DNA of 64,000 nt from an uncultured Chitinophagaceae bacterium (GTDB lineage: Bacteria > Bacteroidota > Bacteroidia > Chitinophagales > Chitinophagaceae): the NCBI GenBank assembly GCA_903883945.1, contig CAISCV010000051.1, positions 1 to 64,000 on the forward strand. The letters run 5' to 3'. A program made the position numbers and the translations under genes. Position 1 is the stretch's first letter, and the number at the start of each line of letters is the position of its first letter. The notes beneath the pieces were generated by a model that saw only the letters and a program-made list of their open reading frames with translations, did not search any database and was not told the DNA's origin. Below, piece by piece: positions 51,240 to 60,228 of this stretch.

Positions 51240-51953
51240 ATGAAACTGGATATTTTAGTAGAAAACGAATGGTTTGTAGCCATCAATAAGCCTTCGGGCA
51301 TGCTTTCTATTCCCGATAGAATGCAGAGCGAAGTTTCTTTAAAAGATTTATTGATAGAACGGTACGGAAACATCTATACGGTTCATCGGTTGGATAAAGA
51401 CACCAGCGGCATTATTGTATTTGCAAAAGATGAAGTTACTCATAAGCAGCTTTCCCAACTATTTGAGGGTCGCGAAGTACAGAAATTCTATGTGGGTTTG
51501 GTAAATGGAAAACTCTTTAATACCCAAGGAAGCATTGATGCCGCCATTATGGAACATCCTGCCAAAAATGGAACGATGGTTATCCATGCCAAGGGAAAAC
51601 CATCGCTTACAGACTATGAAGTACTAGAAGATTTCGGCATTTATTCGTGGGTACAATTCCAGATTCATACAGGTAGAACCCATCAGATACGCGTACATAC
51701 CAAATATTTGGGTAACAGCATTGCTTGCGATAGTTTGTATGGTGATGGAAAACCGGTATTGATTTCTTCGCTAAAAAAGAAATTTAACCTGGCTAAAAAA
51801 GAAGAAGAGGAGCGACCCATACTAGCACGTTTAGGGCTACATTCTTATCGTTTGCAGTTTAGTTTGAATGGCGAAGACTTTACGATAGAAGCAGAACCAC
51901 CCAAAGATTTGCGTGCTTTGTTGCAACAACTAAGAAAGTGGAAAGGAAAGTAA
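51240..51953 (+). CDS. RluA-family pseudouridine synthase
   Basis: 237 aa without an S4 domain. The catalytic loop is VHRLDKDTSGIIVFAKD, with Asp52. HTGRTHQIRVHTKYLGNSIA is the second family motif, followed by the LARLGLHSYRLQF segment. The N-terminus LVENEWFVAINKPSGMLS is typical. It modifies rRNA or tRNA uridine; the target cannot be read from sequence. Translationally linked to the RsuA-type gene before it. Confidence 0.9.
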   Translation: MKLDILVENEWFVAINKPSGMLSIPDRMQSEVSLKDLLIERYGNIYTVHRLDKDTSGIIVFAKDEVTHKQLSQLFEGREVQKFYVGLVNGKLFNTQGSIDAAIMEHPAKNGTMVIHAKGKPSLTDYEVLEDFGIYSWVQFQIHTGRTHQIRVHTKYLGNSIACDSLYGDGKPVLISSLKKKFNLAKKEEEERPILARLGLHSYRLQFSLNGEDFTIEAEPPKDLRALLQQLRKWKGK

Positions 51954-52110
51954 GAAGATTGTTTTCTTGAGCCGGCAAAACAATCTCCTTATCAACCTAG
52001 TACCAACTATAAACGTTTACTGGCCTTTGTTTAGAAACAAATTGAGGCTGACTATCTTTATATTAAAAGCTTTTCTAGCCATTTATCAGTATTAGTAAAG
52101 TATTCCTTAC

Positions 52111-53199
52111 CTAGAATGAAAATACTGCAGCGATTACCAATTGTGTGGCCTTATCTGTTGCCTTAGAATTCTTATCTAAATAAACTGTATTCAGGTTGCC
52201 TTTGTTTGTATTATCAAACTTCACTTCTTCTTTCAAAGCAATTGGCCCAAGTTTTTCATTTAAGGTAAGCGTGAGAATACTATAATAACCCGGCAAATAA
52301 GTAAACGTATTGATGCCATTGGGGGCTTCCGTTTTGTCCATATACTCATACCGGCCACCAATGGTAAATATGTCATTAAGCTTTTCTTGCGCATACAATA
52401 CCACACTCGTATACGAGTTTACGGCAGCAAGTGTATCTGCCTTGTATTTTGTGGCATCCAAGCAGAGTTTCAATCTTTTATTTACCTGATAACGTGCCTG
52501 AAAGTTGGTGTGTGAACCGTTTACAGTTTGCGCTTCACGCCAATAAGCAGCGCTTAATTGTAAGTCCTTTATAGGATTCACAAATAGCTGCGTAACAAAG
52601 TCCGAAACCCCATAAGAAGGAGTTGATGATACGTTGTCGGCAGGAGCTTTGGGGTCAACCGTGTTGTAAAAACCAGCAGAGAGGCTCACTTTATCCGAGA
52701 AGATATAATTAGCCTTTATGCCAGCTGCCCTAGGATTGGTGAGAAAGTTTTGTTCCCACGATTTAGACATAGAATAATTGAAATTATCAATGGGGGTTAT
52801 CTTCTCGAAACTTTGGTACTTATACATGGCACCAGCAGCAAATGATAGTTTTTTGTTTACCTGGTAAGAAACATATAAGTTTTGTAGATGATAGGAATTT
52901 TGAGGATCTACGGGCTTTACATCGGGACGAGGACCAAAAGCAAGATCAGTAAAAAAAGTAGCTTTACCATACGACTTCTGAATTTTGAGGTCAAACAGAC
53001 CAAAATCCAGGGAATTTTGTTTGGTACCCACAATATCTTGTGAAGGGATATTGGTTTGACTTTGTGCAAAGTCGTACTTGTAATAGATATCGGCAGAACC
53101 AGCTATTTTTAGAGTAGAGGAATCTTTATGATGCTTTTGGGCATGTAATGCACCCGCAAAAACGAATGAAAGAACAATATAAAACAGACTTTTTTTCAT
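52111..53199 (-). CDS. Outer-membrane beta-barrel porin (OmpL-like), copy 2
   Basis: 362 aa from MKKSLFYIVLSFVFAGALHA-Q; the start three codons upstream is less likely. KIAGSADIYYKYDFAQSQTN, NSLDFGLFDLKIQKSYGKAT and the LYVSYQVNKKLSFAAGAMYK strand pattern match the putative beta-barrel porin-2 (OmpL-like) family. It ends in a Phe-rich strand (LVIAAVFSF), as barrels do. It is about 45% similar by eye to the gene just upstream, a tandem duplicate 51 bases away in the same operon. Substrate unknown. Confidence 0.8.
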   Translation of the reverse strand: MKKSLFYIVLSFVFAGALHAQKHHKDSSTLKIAGSADIYYKYDFAQSQTNIPSQDIVGTKQNSLDFGLFDLKIQKSYGKATFFTDLAFGPRPDVKPVDPQNSYHLQNLYVSYQVNKKLSFAAGAMYKYQSFEKITPIDNFNYSMSKSWEQNFLTNPRAAGIKANYIFSDKVSLSAGFYNTVDPKAPADNVSSTPSYGVSDFVTQLFVNPIKDLQLSAAYWREAQTVNGSHTNFQARYQVNKRLKLCLDATKYKADTLAAVNSYTSVVLYAQEKLNDIFTIGGRYEYMDKTEAPNGINTFTYLPGYYSILTLTLNEKLGPIALKEEVKFDNTNKGNLNTVYLDKNSKATDKATQLVIAAVFSF

Positions 53200-53250
53200 A
53201 AAAAACATTTATTATTTGAAGAAAAAATTAATAGAATCAACCACCAATTA

Positions 53251-54354
53251 CTAGAAAGAGAAGATAGCTGCCAAAACAAATTGAATGTCTTTGTTAGTAG
53301 CAGCACCGTTGTTGTCTAGATAAGGGGTATTGAGATTGCTATTATCTGTCATATCATATTTTATTTCTTCTTTTAAAGAGATACCGCCTAATTTTTCCTT
53401 TCCTGTAAGGGTAATGATATTGTAGTTTTCTTTTACAAAAGATTTAGTCACGATATTTTGTTGCGTTTGTTCATGCTCAATTCTTGCACCCAAAGAGAAG
53501 ACTTTAGTAATAGATTTTTGTGCATATAATGCCACACTTGTAAAATTGTTAAAGGCATTGGCAACCTGTGTAGTGCTGTCGTTTCCAGTATAATTATTAA
53601 AATCTAGTCCTAGTTTCAAACCTTTTGCTACATGATAATGCACTTGCAGGTTTTCGTGTGTACCCTTATTGCTTTGCCCTTCTTTCCAAATGGCAGCACT
53701 CAGGTTCAAGTCTTTGATAGGGTTCACAAACAGCTGTGCTACCACATCAGACAAGCCATAGTTTGGGTTACTAGCAACCGCATCAGCACTGTTTAAGCTA
53801 GTTGCATCGATAGAATTAAATAATCCGAGAGATAAAGAAACCCTATCAGAGAACGCATAATTTGCTTTTACGCCCACACTTCTGGTAGGAATCTTCCTAG
53901 ACTCCAAGAAAGCATTGGAAGCTAGGTAACTAAAGTTGTCTGACGCAGTAAGCTTCTCAAACATATCGTAACGATACATGATACCTGCAGAAGCTGAAAG
54001 CTTTTTATCTATCTGATAAGAAAAATAAAGATTTTGAAGGTAATAAGACAAAGGCGAAGAGCCATTGTTGTCGATAGTAGACGCAGCACGTGCCCCAAAA
54101 GCAAGTTCTGAAAAGACAGAGGCTTTGCCAAAGTCTTTTTTAATACGCAAATCGAGCATGCCAAAATCGATAGAATTTTGTTTGGTTCCTAAAGCATCTT
54201 GCAGTGGAATAGTGGTTTTGCTTTGAGCCAGATCATACCGGTAATAAATATCTGCCGAACCAGATATTTGAAGAGAAGTGTCTTTTGTGGTTTGTGCATT
54301 TACTAAACCTAGGCAAGAACAACCTAGAAAAACGGAGCATAATAATTTTTTCAT
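53251..54354 (-). CDS. Outer-membrane beta-barrel porin (OmpL-like), copy 1
   Basis: 367 aa with signal peptide MKKLLCSVFLGCSCLGLVNA-Q. It has the same barrel signatures as the next gene: QISGSADIYYRYDLAQSKTT, NSIDFGMLDLRIKKDFGKAS and LYFSYQIDKKLSASAGIMYR, ending FVLAAIFSF. The pair presumably forms outer-membrane channels. The gene follows the hydrolase genes on the same strand, but a hairpin at 54410 separates them. Confidence 0.8.
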   Translation of the reverse strand: MKKLLCSVFLGCSCLGLVNAQTTKDTSLQISGSADIYYRYDLAQSKTTIPLQDALGTKQNSIDFGMLDLRIKKDFGKASVFSELAFGARAASTIDNNGSSPLSYYLQNLYFSYQIDKKLSASAGIMYRYDMFEKLTASDNFSYLASNAFLESRKIPTRSVGVKANYAFSDRVSLSLGLFNSIDATSLNSADAVASNPNYGLSDVVAQLFVNPIKDLNLSAAIWKEGQSNKGTHENLQVHYHVAKGLKLGLDFNNYTGNDSTTQVANAFNNFTSVALYAQKSITKVFSLGARIEHEQTQQNIVTKSFVKENYNIITLTGKEKLGGISLKEEIKYDMTDNSNLNTPYLDNNGAATNKDIQFVLAAIFSF

Positions 54355-54409
54355 ACTAGAGCAATTTTTGTTTAAAAAAGTTAGAAAAAGGTTTTAGTGT
54401 TTACGTATC

Positions 54410-54447
54410 ACAAAGCCTAACAGCAATAAAGTACTGTTAGGCTTTGT
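54410..54447 (-). terminator. Hairpin between hydrolase and porin genes
   Basis: A perfect 14-bp stem (ACAAAGCCTAACAG with CTGTTAGGCTTTGT) and a 10-base loop lie 18 bases beyond the stop of the T9SS hydrolase gene. No T-run follows on the minus strand. Confidence 0.65.
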
Positions 54448-54465
54448 AAATATTTTATGAATGAA

Positions 54466-56124
54466 TTATTTTATAACCAAAGGCATTCTTTGTACCGATT
54501 GATTATTTTCAAGAACATTTAAGTAATAAACACCTGCAGAGAGGTTTCCAACACCTAGGGTAAGTGTATTGCTTCCAACATTTACTGAAAGGGTTGAATT
54601 TGCAACTTTCTGCCCTAGACCATTTGTAATCTGAAAAGTTGCTTTATCTCCCTTTATAGAGTTGTAGGTAACCATTAAATCTTGACCTGTCTTTAATGGA
54701 TTGGGGTATACGTTTGTAACGGAACTCTTGGTAAGCTTAAGATCAATAGCCTTTATACTAGAATAAGAGAAAGAACCATTTCTGTCAACCGATTTCAACC
54801 TATAATAAATAGTACCGCTCAGTGCACTTACATTGTCAGAATAGGTGTAATGATTTGAAGAAGAAGAATTACCAATAGCACTAACAACGCCGCTTTTCAC
54901 AAAGTTTTTACCATCCCTGCTTCTTTCAACTTCAAAATGGTTGGAGTTAAGTTCTGTAGCAGTTGTCCAAGAGATAGATACCTTATTACCCACAAAAGCG
55001 GCCTCAAAAGAAGCTAGTTTTACGGGTGTAACAACCGCATTGATTGTTTGAGGATATTTTAGTTTCCAGGTTTTTTGGAAGAATGTCTTCATAGAATCAC
55101 TTATTTGTGGAATATGGCCAGGACAACCATGTGTTTCACCAGGAATTTCCCACCAATCGTGTGTAGCTCCCACTGACGTAAGGGCAGCATCCAATTGTAT
55201 TCCATTACTTACAGGAACCGTTTGGTCGGCAGAACCTTGCACCATATAAGCAGGAAGAGCGTTTGCATTTAGACTAGAGAAATTATACAACCTATCTCCA
55301 GAACCTGAAGAAGACATAGTTGGAGAAGAACCCCAACAGTCTGCAAAGGCAATTACATTTTTAATATTAGGCGTATATCCATTGTACCAGGAGTTACCAT
55401 CGGCAAAAGCAAAGTTGCAAGAGAGGTGTGCTCCCGCAGAACCTCCACCAAAGTACAACATCTCGGGGTCGTATTTATACTTAGCAGCTGTGGATGTATT
55501 TCTAATCCAGTTTAAACAAGAGTCAGCATCTTTTAAAGCAGCTAGATTTGCAACAGCAGTATGTCCCCCACCTTCTGTGTAATTAGGGGCAAAACAAACA
55601 AAACCAAGTGTTGCAAAATATTTACAGAAGCTAACTACATACGACTCTGTTTTGGTTCCACTTGTTTGAAAACCTCCTCCATGCAAGAACATCAGAATGG
55701 GACGTTGGGTATTGGTATCGCCAGAAGGCAGATAGACATCCACATTGTTATATTTAGTGGATGCACCGTATTGAACAGTTGTTGCGGCACTTGCAGAATA
55801 CTTTACTGTAAAGTAACTATTGGGATCGGGAATTACATTTAAATTATATGAGCCTGTATTAGTACCATCTGTTACAGTTAACGTATAATGTCCTACAGCA
55901 ACTGTTGCATCCCAACCGATTTGACCAGTAGCTGCATTGATAGTGATACCACCGGGAGCACCAACTAGTGAAAAAGGTCCGGCACTACCAATAGGTGCTA
56001 CAGAATATTGCGCCTTACCGTGATAAGCAATACCACTAGCTGGCGAATATGCAAATTGAGCCAAACAAAAAACTGGCAAAGCCAAGATAATTATGATTAT
56101 TAAAGCTGAAGTAGCATTTTTCAT
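54466..56124 (-). CDS. T9SS-secreted alpha/beta hydrolase (esterase-like)
   Basis: 552 aa with signal peptide MKNATSALIIIIILALPVFC ... AQ. Residues about 25-100 are a cadherin/Ig-like domain (INAATGQIGWDATVAVGHYT). The hydrolase domain (about 105-350) has the oxyanion segment ILMFLHGGGFQTSG, nucleophile Ser in YFGGGSAGAHLS, acid Asp in VQGSADQTVPV and His in PGETHGCPG, an intact triad. A fibronectin-like part (ISWTTATELNSNHFEVERSR) and T9SS tail (VYPNPLKTGQDLMVTYNS) follow. It is likely a secreted carboxyl- or feruloyl-type esterase; substrate not known. Confidence 0.87.
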   Translation of the reverse strand: MKNATSALIIIIILALPVFCLAQFAYSPASGIAYHGKAQYSVAPIGSAGPFSLVGAPGGITINAATGQIGWDATVAVGHYTLTVTDGTNTGSYNLNVIPDPNSYFTVKYSASAATTVQYGASTKYNNVDVYLPSGDTNTQRPILMFLHGGGFQTSGTKTESYVVSFCKYFATLGFVCFAPNYTEGGGHTAVANLAALKDADSCLNWIRNTSTAAKYKYDPEMLYFGGGSAGAHLSCNFAFADGNSWYNGYTPNIKNVIAFADCWGSSPTMSSSGSGDRLYNFSSLNANALPAYMVQGSADQTVPVSNGIQLDAALTSVGATHDWWEIPGETHGCPGHIPQISDSMKTFFQKTWKLKYPQTINAVVTPVKLASFEAAFVGNKVSISWTTATELNSNHFEVERSRDGKNFVKSGVVSAIGNSSSSNHYTYSDNVSALSGTIYYRLKSVDRNGSFSYSSIKAIDLKLTKSSVTNVYPNPLKTGQDLMVTYNSIKGDKATFQITNGLGQKVANSTLSVNVGSNTLTLGVGNLSAGVYYLNVLENNQSVQRMPLVIK

Positions 56125-56301
56125 GGTAGCAACTAATTTGAGAGTAATTGTTAATAGCGTTTCTTAGTTCAATTACTAAACTTCTACCAAAAAGTATAGC
56201 ATTGAGTTATAACATGGACAATGCTTAACAAAAATACCCTTACTGCCTTGTGTAAATTATCGGTGAATTGGATAAATAAATAGTATTTATCTCTACTTAG
56301 T

Positions 56302-57531
56302 TTAAAATGAACATGGACTATTTAAGAATTTGATGGTATTTATGTTGTGGTCACTAAAAAACTGATGGGCAGTAGTGACACAATTAAGTTGCTCATACAA
56401 AACATTTAATTGTGCGGCATTAAGCGCAGCCGTAATAGGGAAACCCTGTGGATTTGCTTTGACAGCAGCAGTTAATCGAGAATAGTATCCAGAGAAATGG
56501 TTCTTGGAATCTAGTAGATTATTCGCTTTTATTTCTGCAAATATCTGTTGAGACAATGCTACACTGATAACATTGTTCCTTGCAAACCTCTCAGGATAAA
56601 GTGGCGATAGAATATTTGTAAAATACGCACTACAGATACCTTTACTTTTAAGTGTTCCAGAATTAGCAATGGCGTTGGCATCGCCGGCTTGCCCCATCAG
56701 GCTATTGTTATCTAATTGTTCCAAACAAAATAAAATAGGGGTGTTGGTAGCCGATAAAGCTGAACCAGCAGCACCACCGGCAGCACAATAAGCCACACCA
56801 GCCTTGAAACCAAAATAAGAAGAAAATGCAATAGAAGCACTACCACCATTGCTTTGCCCTATAGAATACCTGGATAAACTATGATTAGTAAGACCTCTGT
56901 TACAAAGAGTATCCGTTATAGCTATTAAGTTGGCAAAGTCGGCATTGGTATTACTGTCTAAAGAGGCAGTATTCCATCTAGGTGTACTTCCTCCACTTTG
57001 CAAAGACACTTCTTCTGCTTCGGTAATAATTACCCCAAAACCATTAGCAATTAAATCTTTTATCATAGCCACTGGCTCATAATTATCTACCCAATAACTC
57101 GCGGAACCTCCAGCACCATGAAATAAATAAACAATGCCCTTATTGGTGGGGGAAAGGTTATAATAAACATTCTTAAGAATATTCTTACCCATTATCTTTT
57201 CATGAATCATACTATAATTTACAAATTGAAATCCGGCAGTTACAGTAACGTTTTGTGCAGGCATAATAAACCAGGTATGCCATTCATTCTTTCCTGCAAA
57301 AGAAGCCGTATCTCCAGACCACTTTGTAAAAGTTTGACTATTGTTACACTCTCTGCTCCATATATGTACCGTATCCCCTGTGGTGTAAGTGGCACTTCCA
57401 TAACCATTATTTACCGTAACAGTATATGGGCCACTATTTGCTAAAGGATTATTAACTGTTGTGGGGGTACAAGAAACAATAAATATAAGTGTAAATAAAC
57501 AAATAACTAAAATGGATGCAATCGACTTCAT
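56302..57531 (-). CDS. Alpha/beta-hydrolase-like lipoprotein
   Basis: 409 aa from MKSIASILVICLFTLIFIVS-C, a lipoprotein signal; a TTG three codons upstream is less likely. An InlB-like small beta domain (about 30-95: YTVTVNNGYGSATYTTGD) precedes an alpha/beta hydrolase domain with the oxyanion loop VYLFHGAGGSASYWVDN, the nucleophile elbow GQSNGGSASIAF and a candidate His in TTAHQFFSDHNI. The acidic member is not certain. It is the second extracytoplasmic hydrolase in a row, so the two may act on the same polymer. Confidence 0.7.
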   Translation of the reverse strand: MKSIASILVICLFTLIFIVSCTPTTVNNPLANSGPYTVTVNNGYGSATYTTGDTVHIWSRECNNSQTFTKWSGDTASFAGKNEWHTWFIMPAQNVTVTAGFQFVNYSMIHEKIMGKNILKNVYYNLSPTNKGIVYLFHGAGGSASYWVDNYEPVAMIKDLIANGFGVIITEAEEVSLQSGGSTPRWNTASLDSNTNADFANLIAITDTLCNRGLTNHSLSRYSIGQSNGGSASIAFSSYFGFKAGVAYCAAGGAAGSALSATNTPILFCLEQLDNNSLMGQAGDANAIANSGTLKSKGICSAYFTNILSPLYPERFARNNVISVALSQQIFAEIKANNLLDSKNHFSGYYSRLTAAVKANPQGFPITAALNAAQLNVLYEQLNCVTTAHQFFSDHNINTIKFLNSPCSF

Positions 57532-57572
57532 ACGTTTCAAAAGTATACTATTTATAAATATAATAGAAAGAG

Positions 57573-57608
57573 AAGAAGCAGATAGATAACATGTTCTTCC
57601 TGCTTCTT
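57573..57608 (-). terminator. Hairpin after pckA
   Basis: AAGAAGCAG pairs with CTGCTTCTT over 9 bp around an 18-base loop, 38 bases past the pckA stop. The following minus-strand sequence is only moderately T-rich, so the call is tentative. Confidence 0.4.
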
Positions 57609-57645
57609 ATGCCTTCTTTTTTTAAATGATTTTAATTTCGTTATA

Positions 57646-59256
57646 TTAATACAACACTTTAGGTGCAGCAGCAATAATCTCTGCACTGACACCTGCTGCA
57701 TACTTTTCGAAATTATGAATAAATTGAGAGGCTAAATCCTTTGCCACTGCATCATAAGCTGCTTTGTCTGCCCAAGTTCCTCTTGCATCTAAAATTTCAG
57801 AGGGTACATTAGGGCAAGAGGTTGGCACTTCCATTCCAAATACCGGATGCGCCTGATATTCCAATCCATCCAACTCGCCATTTAAAGCAGCAGTAATCAT
57901 TGCTCTGGTGTAAGGGAGTTTCATTCTTTTACCTACCCCATAGCCACCCCCACTCCAGCCAGTATTTACCATCCATACATTCACTTTATGTTCCCTTATC
58001 TTTTTGCCGAGCATCTCAGCATAAAACCCAGGATGCAATGGAAGGAAAGGTGCACCAAAACAAGCACTAAAAGTAGCTTTGGGCTCAGTAACACCTGCTT
58101 CAGTACCTGCAACCTTTGCGGTATAGCCACTGATGAACTGATACATAGCTAACGCAGGCGACAGCTTACTGATTGGAGGCAAAACACCATACGCATCACA
58201 GGTTAAAAAGAAAATGTTCTTGGGTAATCCACCAATACTTGGCTCAGCAGCATTACTGATAAAGTTCAACGGATAGCTGACTCTTGTATTTTCGGTGATG
58301 GATTTATTGGTAAAATCAATGGTTGAAGTCCCTTCTTTAAAAACAATATTTTCTACTAGAGCACCATGGCGTATAGCATGAAATATCTCCGGTTCTTTCT
58401 CTTCACTCAGGTCGATACACTTAGCATAACAACCTCCTTCGAAGTTAAAAACTGAATTATCTGTCCAACCATGTTCATCATCACCAATTAGCATACGCTC
58501 TGGGTCTGCGCTCAGCGTTGTTTTTCCTGTGCCACTCAATCCAAAGAAAACAGCAACATCACCATCATTGCCAATGTTTGCACTACAGTGCATGCTTAAT
58601 ATATGTTTTTCGTAAGGAAGGATATAGTTAAGAATCGTAAATATTCCTTTCTTCATTTCACCGGTATAACCAGTACCCCCAATCAAGATTATTTTGTGAG
58701 TGAAGGAAACGATAGAGAAATTATTTGCTTTTGTGCCATCTACAGCCGGATCAGCCAAAAATGAAGGTGCTTGTATAATGTGCCAATCGGGTATAAAATC
58801 TTCTAGCTCTTTTTCATCGGGGCGAAGAAACATGTTATAGCAAAAAAGATTGCTCCAAGGGTCTTCATTAATGACCCGGATGTTTAATTTGTGACTTTTA
58901 TCAGCACAAGCATAAGCATCTCTTACCCAAATAGTTTCTTTATGACTTAAATAAGTGAGCAATTTAGTTTTCAGTTTAATGAAATAATGCTCATCAATTG
59001 GATTATTGAATCCACCCCAATCAACAGTCTTTTCTGTTCTTTCATCTTTTACAATAAATTTGTCTTTCGGGCTACGACCGGTAAACTTACCAGTATTAAT
59101 ACACAAAGCACCTGTGTCATTTAACACACCTTCGCCTCTCAACAACGTTTGCTCAACCAACTCTTCGGGGGCAAGTTGATAATTAATACCTTCATTTTTA
59201 ACACCGATGCGCTTTAATCCTTTTAAAAGGGCATCAACTTTACTTGTAACTTCCAT
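57646..59256 (-). CDS. pckA: Phosphoenolpyruvate carboxykinase (ATP)
   Basis: 536 aa, typical length. It interconverts oxaloacetate and PEP with ATP, a gluconeogenic step that can run toward oxaloacetate in fermentative Bacteroidota. Motifs are NTGKFTGRSPKDKFIV, the P-loop GLSGTGKTTLSADPERM, LIGDDEHGW, FNFEGGCYAKCI and NTGWSGGGYGVGKRMKLPYT. The ATG start gives MEVTSKVDALLKGLKRIGVK. It is at the 3' end of a probable operon that begins with a dicarboxylate-type symporter, which would supply C4-acids. Confidence 0.97.
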   Translation of the reverse strand: MEVTSKVDALLKGLKRIGVKNEGINYQLAPEELVEQTLLRGEGVLNDTGALCINTGKFTGRSPKDKFIVKDERTEKTVDWGGFNNPIDEHYFIKLKTKLLTYLSHKETIWVRDAYACADKSHKLNIRVINEDPWSNLFCYNMFLRPDEKELEDFIPDWHIIQAPSFLADPAVDGTKANNFSIVSFTHKIILIGGTGYTGEMKKGIFTILNYILPYEKHILSMHCSANIGNDGDVAVFFGLSGTGKTTLSADPERMLIGDDEHGWTDNSVFNFEGGCYAKCIDLSEEKEPEIFHAIRHGALVENIVFKEGTSTIDFTNKSITENTRVSYPLNFISNAAEPSIGGLPKNIFFLTCDAYGVLPPISKLSPALAMYQFISGYTAKVAGTEAGVTEPKATFSACFGAPFLPLHPGFYAEMLGKKIREHKVNVWMVNTGWSGGGYGVGKRMKLPYTRAMITAALNGELDGLEYQAHPVFGMEVPTSCPNVPSEILDARGTWADKAAYDAVAKDLASQFIHNFEKYAAGVSAEIIAAAPKVLY

Positions 59257-59430
59257 AATGTTTCATTTTACGGTTAATAAAAAAGTTTGATGGCAAGCAG
59301 CTATTACGTTAACTAATAAACCGTTCTGTTCAGGCAAATAAGTAACCATCTGGATCAGATTACACATCTGCCATTACCATGAACAAGCTAAAATTTATGA
59401 ATTAATTATTCTCTAAGCTGTTTTATAATT

Positions 59431-60216
59431 CTAAGGTGCTGTCGGAGAACCAATATTTGTAAAATCCCAAACCTTGTCTAGAGACATTCTCCATTGAGAA
59501 TTACCAACTGCATTAGAAATATTCCAATCAGATTGAGGACCAGTCACAGAAGATTTGCGCCAGAATGTTCTGTTTCTAGTATCATTAGTTGTATCTGCAA
59601 CAGCCCACATAATATTAGTTCGGGTACTTGTTTTACCTGTTGTATTAACTCTTGCTACCAATGGGCTACAAAAAACATCAATAATTTTATATTTATTTCC
59701 AGACAAAGTGAAAGTTCCAGCGGCATCTTTTTTCAGTAAAGCAATAGCACTATTACCTGAAAGTTGCAAAGGCAAACTACTTACTCCAGTACCAGTAGTA
59801 AGACTTGTTCCCCAAGTAATATTGCTCTTTACTACTGCAGTATCAGCAATAGGAGAAGCTATTACATAGCACTTACTTTTAGCTAAAGTACCACTTAAGG
59901 CTACGAAAAATGAATCGGGAAAGTTCCATGCAGCGAGCGTATTGGTGTCTGTAACAGCTTGATAACCTATTGCGTAATTAGACAAATCAAGACTTCCGTT
60001 AGTGCCATTATATACTTCTACATAATGGTTTCTATCTTTCGCACCAGTTGGGCCAGTATACGTATTGATTGCAGTTGAAAGCTCGGAAATTATCAAATCA
60101 GAGTTGCCGTTACTTGGTGGAATAACAGGAGTAGAAGGTGTGCTAAAATCTAGTTTTGAAGTACAACCAGCTAATAAAAGGAACGCAACTGTATATGTTA
60201 TTATATTCTTTTTCAT
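59431..60216 (-). CDS. Lamin-tail-domain lipoprotein
   Basis: 261 aa with lipobox LLLAGC (Cys18). Residues about 42-190 form a lamin-tail (LTD) beta-sandwich: LIISELSTAINTYTGPTGAK, HYVEVYNGTNGSLDLSNYAI and SGTLAKSKCYVIASPIADTA. In outer-surface proteins this domain binds or positions other parts; here it is the only domain. It ends in WRMSLDKVWDFTNIGSPTAP. It lies 12 bases after the porin gene upstream and so belongs to the same operon. Confidence 0.85.
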   Translation of the reverse strand: MKKNIITYTVAFLLLAGCTSKLDFSTPSTPVIPPSNGNSDLIISELSTAINTYTGPTGAKDRNHYVEVYNGTNGSLDLSNYAIGYQAVTDTNTLAAWNFPDSFFVALSGTLAKSKCYVIASPIADTAVVKSNITWGTSLTTGTGVSSLPLQLSGNSAIALLKKDAAGTFTLSGNKYKIIDVFCSPLVARVNTTGKTSTRTNIMWAVADTTNDTRNRTFWRKSSVTGPQSDWNISNAVGNSQWRMSLDKVWDFTNIGSPTAP

Positions 60217-60228
60217 AATTGTGTTTGT

